Shown: positions 22,760 through 23,393 of the stretch, one piece after another
How positions within the stretch are numbered: position 1 is the stretch's first letter
How the letters are laid out: each line of letters begins with the position of its first letter
The notes under the pieces: generated by a model
The model's database searches: none
What the model was told of the DNA's origin: nothing
The model's input: only the letters and a program-made list of their open reading frames with translations
Program-made: the position numbers and the translations under genes
Source: Vulcanimicrobiota bacterium
GTDB taxonomy: Bacteria; Vulcanimicrobiota; Vulcanimicrobiia; Vulcanimicrobiales; Vulcanimicrobiaceae
Direction of reading: 5' to 3'
Assembly: GCA_003167055.1 (NCBI GenBank)
Contig: PMUE01000150.1
Location: 361-23,753, forward strand
DNA length: 23,393 bases

Positions 22760-22924
22760 CCCCTCAACGTCGAGCTTCAGCACTGCACGCCGTAGAGGAA
22801 AGTTCGTCTTCCCTCAGCCGCATTAGGTACCGCCTTGATTCGACGGTGCCTGGTAACCCATTGGGGTCTCTCGACCTTTCCGGGCAGCGGCTTATTCTCG
22901 TGCAGACGCCTCACCTAACGAGGA
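22760..22924 (-). promoter_or_regulatory. M-box (ykoK leader) magnesium riboswitch
   Basis: The minus-strand RNA carries the conserved M-box blocks in order: CGUUAGGUGAGGC at the 5' side, CCGCUGCCC, GACCCCAAUGGGU, UAAUGCGGCUG and CAGUGCUGAAGCUC, closed by a P1 helix (CCUC at the 5' end with GAGG near 22762-22765). M-box RNAs fold on binding Mg2+ and turn off Mg2+ transporter genes. An intrinsic terminator follows. The 3' strand of P1 (CGACGUUG, 22772-22765) can instead pair with CAACCGUCG (22729-22721), the 5' arm of the terminator, giving a ready antiterminator when Mg2+ is low. The controlled genes should be the 40-aa protein, the Nramp-related transporter and the beta-barrel. Confidence 0.93.
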
Positions 22925-22925
22925 A

Positions 22926-22954
22926 TCCTTATTAAGAGTACACCTCGCTGTCAA
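22926..22954 (-). promoter_or_regulatory. sigma-70-type promoter for the M-box transcript
   Basis: On the minus strand, TTGACA (22954-22949), a perfect -35, is followed after 17 bp by TAAGGA (22931-22926); TAATAA just upstream is an alternative -10. The predicted transcript would start within or just ahead of the aptamer 5' end. The -35 begins 3 bp after the stop of the 42-aa gene. Confidence 0.65.
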
Positions 22955-22957
22955 CCC

Positions 22958-23086
22958 CTAGAGACGGGGCAACATCGCCAGCCACGGGCTCGAGCGTTGG
23001 GCCTCATCGAAGCGATTCGCACGCAGCGAATCGTTATGCGCTGCGGGCGGCGCAACGCGGAAAATAAATGCGAGTAGTGCTTTCAT
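22958..23086 (-). CDS. 42-aa small protein of a new paired family (copy upstream of the M-box)
   Basis: An ATG at 23086 with a strong ribosome site (GGGAGGTG, 6 nt upstream) opens 42 codons to a TAG. It begins MKALLAFIFRVAP, continues AHNDSLRANRFDEA and ends SSPWLAMLPRL. The MK-x-[IL]LA start, the AH...ND-x-LRAN-x-F-x-E core and the SPWL...ML end are shared in order with the 40-aa protein at 22409-22531. It lies outside the riboswitch-controlled transcript, so it is expected to be made independently of it. An internal perfect hairpin (CGATTCGC/GCGAATCG) is present in its coding region. Function is unknown. Confidence 0.72.
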   Translation of the reverse strand: MKALLAFIFRVAPPAAHNDSLRANRFDEAQRSSPWLAMLPRL

Positions 23087-23163
23087 CGTGCGCACCTCCC
23101 GCCTGTATCATCGGCCAGAATGGGAAGAATCCGGTCAAAATCGGCCGCACCGAAACCGAAACG
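23087..23163. other. short intergenic region upstream of the 42-aa gene
   Basis: Contains the ribosome site of the 42-aa gene and a possible -35 (TTGACC on the minus strand, near 23126-23131) with no convincing -10 at normal spacing. No terminator hairpin with a T-run was found after the oxidoreductase stop. Confidence 0.35.
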
Positions 23164-23393
23164 TTACATCTTTAATCCGCGGCCGCGCAGATACTCGTTA
23201 GGGACAAATGGCTCACCGCCGAGCTGGTCGGCCGCATCCCACACCCAGCGCGGATTGCGAATGAAGCCGCGGGCGAGCGCGACAAAATCGGCCTGCCCGG
23301 TGCCAATGATCTCTTCTGCCTGCGCCGGCTGCGTGATCGCACCGACGGAGAACGTCGTCATACCGGTGGCCTTCTTGATTGCTTCGGAGAACG
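23164..23393 (-). CDS. C-terminus of Old Yellow Enzyme-type NADH:flavin oxidoreductase (partial)
   Basis: The frame enters from the window edge (FSEAIKKATGMTTFSVG) and ends RGRGLKM at 23164, about 76 residues. ITQPAQAEEIIGTGQADFVALARGFIRNPRWVWDAADQLG matches the C-terminal TIM-barrel part of the OYE family: the phosphate-binding GxADFVALAR segment for FMN, then the RNPxW motif. Members reduce activated alkenes or similar substrates with NAD(P)H. Closest in style to the YqjM-like class. The catalytic N-terminal part lies outside the window. Confidence 0.88.
   Translation of the reverse strand, partial: FSEAIKKATGMTTFSVGAITQPAQAEEIIGTGQADFVALARGFIRNPRWVWDAADQLGGEPFVPNEYLRGRGLKM

Noticed and set aside
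22573..22935. 120-aa plus-strand open frame across the riboswitch region
   Set aside because: It covers the M-box, terminator and leader on the opposite strand; the composition is not protein-like and the RNA signals explain the sequence.

Overview
The window reads as chromosomal DNA from a high-GC diderm bacterium. Outer-membrane biology is seen directly: two TonB-dependent receptors, an ADP-heptose epimerase for LPS core synthesis, a predicted outer-membrane beta-barrel and a RpoE/RseA/RseB-like envelope stress cassette. GTG and TTG starts and 4-bp stop/start overlaps are common. The mix resembles Candidatus Eremiobacterota or Acidobacteria-like genomes, but this is an impression and was not tested. 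No rRNA, tRNA, CRISPR array, transposase or phage gene was seen.

Layout. 1-740: the N-terminus of an unidentified minus-strand gene, then a small membrane protein whose C-terminus may be frameshifted. 768-6136: two convergent TonB-dependent receptors with a four-helix membrane protein between them, the latter bracketed by an inverted 'GTCATCCCGAGCG' repeat. 6137-8446: a Fur-like operator, a Fur-family regulator, HldD and a membrane-anchored His-motif protein. 8453-9450 (minus): a MauE-like membrane protein translationally coupled to a TlpA-type thioredoxin.

9509-14775 (plus): a tightly packed seven-gene run. It holds an Nramp-like metal transporter with a DtxR/IdeR-type half-operator at its start codon, two SCO proteins, an ECF sigma factor, a zinc-type anti-sigma factor, an RseB/MucB-like sensor and an ACT-domain protein. 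It appears to join metal supply, thiol/copper handling for respiration and envelope stress.

23086-14744 (minus): the most interesting part. A 42-aa protein is followed by a promoter, a clear M-box (ykoK) Mg2+ riboswitch with an intrinsic terminator, a second 40-aa protein related to the first, a second Nramp-like transporter and a predicted outer-membrane beta-barrel whose start overlaps the transporter stop. The same strand continues into etfB-etfA, a TPR protein and an HDAC-family deacetylase. The M-box, together with loss of the metal-selecting methionine in transmembrane segment 6 (Ser213, against Met213 in the first Nramp), argues that this is a Mg2+ uptake locus with an undescribed small-protein family and possibly an outer-membrane partner. 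The window ends in the C-terminus of an Old Yellow Enzyme-type oxidoreductase.
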